A program made the position numbers and the translations under genes. Below the pieces are notes generated by a model. That model saw only the letters and a program-made list of their open reading frames with translations, was not told where the DNA came from and ran no database searches. A DNA stretch of 7,974 nt from an uncultured Flavobacteriales bacterium (lineage in GTDB: Bacteria > Bacteroidota > Bacteroidia > Flavobacteriales_D > Sanyastnellaceae), in the NCBI GenBank assembly GCA_938092195.1, contig CALKHD010000072.1, forward strand, positions 1 to 7,974, given 5' to 3'. Position 1 is the first letter of the stretch; every line of letters begins with the position of its first letter. This document shows, one piece after another, positions 6,252 through 7,974 of the stretch.

Positions 6252-7295
6252 TCAGCTGTCCTCGGCGAGGCCGTCCCAACCTTGGGCCTTCAATTCGGTC
6301 TCCATTCCGTTGCGGGTGATGAGCGTGCGGTCATCTTGGTCCTCGGTGAGGTGCCCAACAATGGAGAACATGGGGTGGTTGCGAATGTCTTCGAAGCGGT
6401 CTTGAGGCACGGTGAAAAGCAGCTCATAGTCCTCTCCTCCGCTCAAAGCGCACATGGTGGGGTCCAGGTTGAACTCCCTTGCCGTGTCGTACATCTTCTC
6501 GGCCATGGGAATCTTTTCTTCATAAAGTCGCACACCGCATTCTGATTGCGCTCCAATGTGAAGGGCTTCCGAAGCCAGGCCGTCTGAAATGTCAATCATG
6601 GCTGAGGGAAGCAACTCCAGCTTGGCCAGCTCTTCCACAACGTCTAACCTGGCTTCGGGCTTCAGTTGTCTTTCCAGCAATTCTTCATGTCCATCGAGCT
6701 CTGGCTGTGCCCCAGGCGCTTCCTTGAACACCAGCTTTTCGCGCTCTAGAATTTGAAGGCCCATGTAGGCTCCGCCGAGTTCTCCACTGACCACAAGAAG
6801 GTCTCCAGCCTTGGCCCCTCCCCTTCGTGTGACTTTGTCTGGATGAACCTGCCCAACGGCAGTCACTGACAGTGCCAACCCCGATTTTGAGCTTGTGGTG
6901 TCCCCTCCTACAAGGTCAACTCCATACCGGGTGCAAGCCAGGCGCATGCCGTCATAGAGCGCTTTGACCGCTTCCACGCTAAAGCGGTTGGACAGTGCCA
7001 AACCCACGACAACTTGAGTCGGTGTGGCATTCATGGCACAGATGTCGCTGAGGTTGACCACGATGGCCTTGTATCCCAAGTGTTTCAGCGGGCTGTAACT
7101 CAAGTCAAAGTGGATGCCTTCACAGAGCATGTCCGTGCTCAAAACAGTGTGATGCCCTTGTTTGAGGTTGAGAATCGCAGCGTCGTCGCCTACGCCCAAA
7201 ATGGTTTCTTCTCGAGTGGTCTCAAGCCCTTTTGTGATTTCGGCGATAAGTCCGAATTCTCCGATAGTTCCGATTTCAGTGCGTTCCGCGTCCAT
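6252..7295 (-). CDS. thiL: ThiL, thiamine-monophosphate kinase
   Basis: Phosphorylates thiamine monophosphate with ATP to thiamine pyrophosphate, the last step of the pathway, in the cytoplasm. The protein has 347 residues, close to the family length of about 320-350, and belongs to the PurM/HypE-like ATP-binding superfamily. Motifs in order are GEFGLI (12-17), GVGDDAA (34-40), STDMLCEGIHF (53-63), NLSDICAM (81-88), VGGDTT (129-134), MIDISDGL (233-240) and SGGEDYELLF (285-294). The Mg- and nucleotide-binding aspartates are all present. The start at 7295 is the only methionine before the conserved GEFGLI; the next is at residue 56. No other thiamine gene and no TPP riboswitch is seen in the window, so it appears as a single gene. 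It shares strand with suf and ends 111 bp before sufA, and a perfect TAnnTTTG sits 4 nt before its start. Confidence 0.97.
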   Translation of the reverse strand: MDAERTEIGTIGEFGLIAEITKGLETTREETILGVGDDAAILNLKQGHHTVLSTDMLCEGIHFDLSYSPLKHLGYKAIVVNLSDICAMNATPTQVVVGLALSNRFSVEAVKALYDGMRLACTRYGVDLVGGDTTSSKSGLALSVTAVGQVHPDKVTRRGGAKAGDLLVVSGELGGAYMGLQILEREKLVFKEAPGAQPELDGHEELLERQLKPEARLDVVEELAKLELLPSAMIDISDGLASEALHIGAQSECGVRLYEEKIPMAEKMYDTAREFNLDPTMCALSGGEDYELLFTVPQDRFEDIRNHPMFSIVGHLTEDQDDRTLITRNGMETELKAQGWDGLAEDS

Positions 7296-7299
7296 GGAG

Positions 7300-7307
7300 C
7301 AAAGCTA
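7300..7307 (-). promoter_or_regulatory. Perfect -7-like element 4 nt upstream of thiL
   Basis: On the minus strand TAGCTTTG (7307-7300) matches TAnnTTTG exactly, and only CTCC separates it from the thiL ATG. A start 4-5 nt downstream would fall on or beside the A of the ATG, giving a leaderless or nearly leaderless mRNA. No convincing -33 TTTG is found 17-23 nt upstream, which lowers confidence. Confidence 0.35.
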
Positions 7308-7334
7308 AACGGCTGAAATCTCTTATCTTGCCAT

Positions 7335-7974
7335 ATGCGCTTGAGAATCATTGCCTTTCTTTCTTTTTGTCTTGTTTTTTCTGGAGGTTTTGCTCAAACC
7401 TCTGTCGGATTAAGAATTGACCACAAGGCAGGTCAGTCTGAGTTTGATGGTTCCAACCCTGTTGTAACCACGATGGGCGAATCTGTTCACATTGACAGGC
7501 TCGAGTATTACCTCAGTTCGTTTACCGTTGTGCACGACGGGGGTCAAGAGACTCAGATTGAGGGCGCTTATGTTCTTGCTGATGCATTTGTGGACGAGGT
7601 ACACCCGCTAGGCGACGTGTCAGGTGTAGATGCGGTTGAAGGGCTGAAATTCTATGTGGGAATTGACCCCGACAATAACCACGCTGACCCGACTACCTGG
7701 CCAGCGGACCACCCTTTGTCCCCTCAAGTTCCAAGCATGCATTGGGGATGGTCAGCGGGATACCGGTTCATTGCTTTGGAAGGTGGATCAGGAATCAACG
7801 GAATCATAGGTCACGAAGTTCATGCTCTGGGCGATGGCAACCATTACCCAGGTGAAATGGAAGTGGTCGCGTCCATGGAGAATGGGGTCCTCATTTTAGA
7901 TGTGGAGGCTGATGTCTTGGGTTTTTACAGTCAATTGACTGTCGGTGAAGGGCTGATCAACCATGGAGAAAGTG
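7335..7974 (+). CDS. Secreted MbnP-family (copper-binding protein-like) protein, partial
   Basis: My translation from the ATG at 7335 gives 213 residues before the right edge, so the C-terminus is missing. Residues 1-20 form a type I signal peptide: MRLR, a hydrophobic core, then a likely cut after FSGGFA before Q21. C12 does not sit in a lipobox, so it is predicted soluble and exported. The mature part has the MbnP signature: HPLSPQVPSMHWGWSAGYRF at 126-145, preceded by YVGIDPDNN and followed by GHEVHALGDGNHYP (159-172). H126, M135, W137, W139, H160 and H163 are candidate metal-site or modified residues. In methanotrophs MbnP works with the di-haem protein MbnH, which oxidises a tryptophan to kynurenine; a role in copper handling here is inference. 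The gene diverges from thiL over 39 bp, and this start is required to give a signal peptide. No Shine-Dalgarno is visible. Confidence 0.82.
   Translation, partial: MRLRIIAFLSFCLVFSGGFAQTSVGLRIDHKAGQSEFDGSNPVVTTMGESVHIDRLEYYLSSFTVVHDGGQETQIEGAYVLADAFVDEVHPLGDVSGVDAVEGLKFYVGIDPDNNHADPTTWPADHPLSPQVPSMHWGWSAGYRFIALEGGSGINGIIGHEVHALGDGNHYPGEMEVVASMENGVLILDVEADVLGFYSQLTVGEGLINHGES

Noticed and set aside
6141..7334. TPP riboswitch near thiL
   Set aside because: Neither the 39-bp nor the 111-bp gap is able to hold a conserved thi-box fold, and no CUGAGA-like core is seen.
1..7974. CRISPR array, insertion sequence, tRNA or rRNA gene
   Set aside because: No direct repeat series, transposase, terminal inverted repeats or tRNA-like cloverleaf was noticed; coding sequence fills nearly all of the window.

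Overview
The window is almost entirely one minus-strand gene block and looks like chromosomal DNA from a member of the Bacteroidota. Three things point there. None of the starts has a recognisable Shine-Dalgarno sequence. The only promoter-like elements match the Bacteroidota -7 consensus TAnnTTTG. The protein types (A-type carrier + SufBCDSE, a TlyA with the full catalytic tetrad, a secreted MbnP-like protein) fit that phylum. GC content is moderate, judged by eye, so I do not name a genus.

Layout from right to left, the direction in which the minus-strand genes are read: thiL (thiamine-phosphate kinase, 6252-7295); a 111-bp gap with a likely promoter, an inverted repeat and a leader hairpin; then sufA (A-type Fe-S carrier), sufB, sufC, sufD, tlyA (rRNA 2'-O-methyltransferase), sufS and sufE, the last cut by the left edge. 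Junctions are 10 nt (sufA-sufB), 10 nt (sufB-sufC), a 4-nt overlap (sufC-sufD), a 1-nt overlap (sufD-tlyA), a 4-nt overlap (tlyA-sufS) and 2 nt (sufS-sufE). This is almost certainly one transcription unit. To the right of thiL, a plus-strand gene (7335 to the edge) diverges across only 39 bp. It encodes a secreted MbnP-family protein.

Functionally the block is a near-complete SUF iron-sulfur assembly system. SufS takes sulfur from cysteine and passes it to SufE, which delivers it to the SufBC2D scaffold driven by the SufC ATPase. The A-type carrier is predicted to move clusters to client proteins. All key residues I could check are present, so the system should be functional.

The odd points are the rRNA methyltransferase gene tlyA embedded between sufD and sufS with overlaps on both sides, a hairpin plus T-run placed just after the predicted suf transcription start, an inverted repeat just upstream of that promoter, tandem ATG codons at the two ATGA overlaps, and a possibly leaderless thiL. 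I did not find a wholly new system: the genes are all recognisable families, and the novelty, if any, is in arrangement and regulation. There is no gene-free stretch longer than 111 bp.
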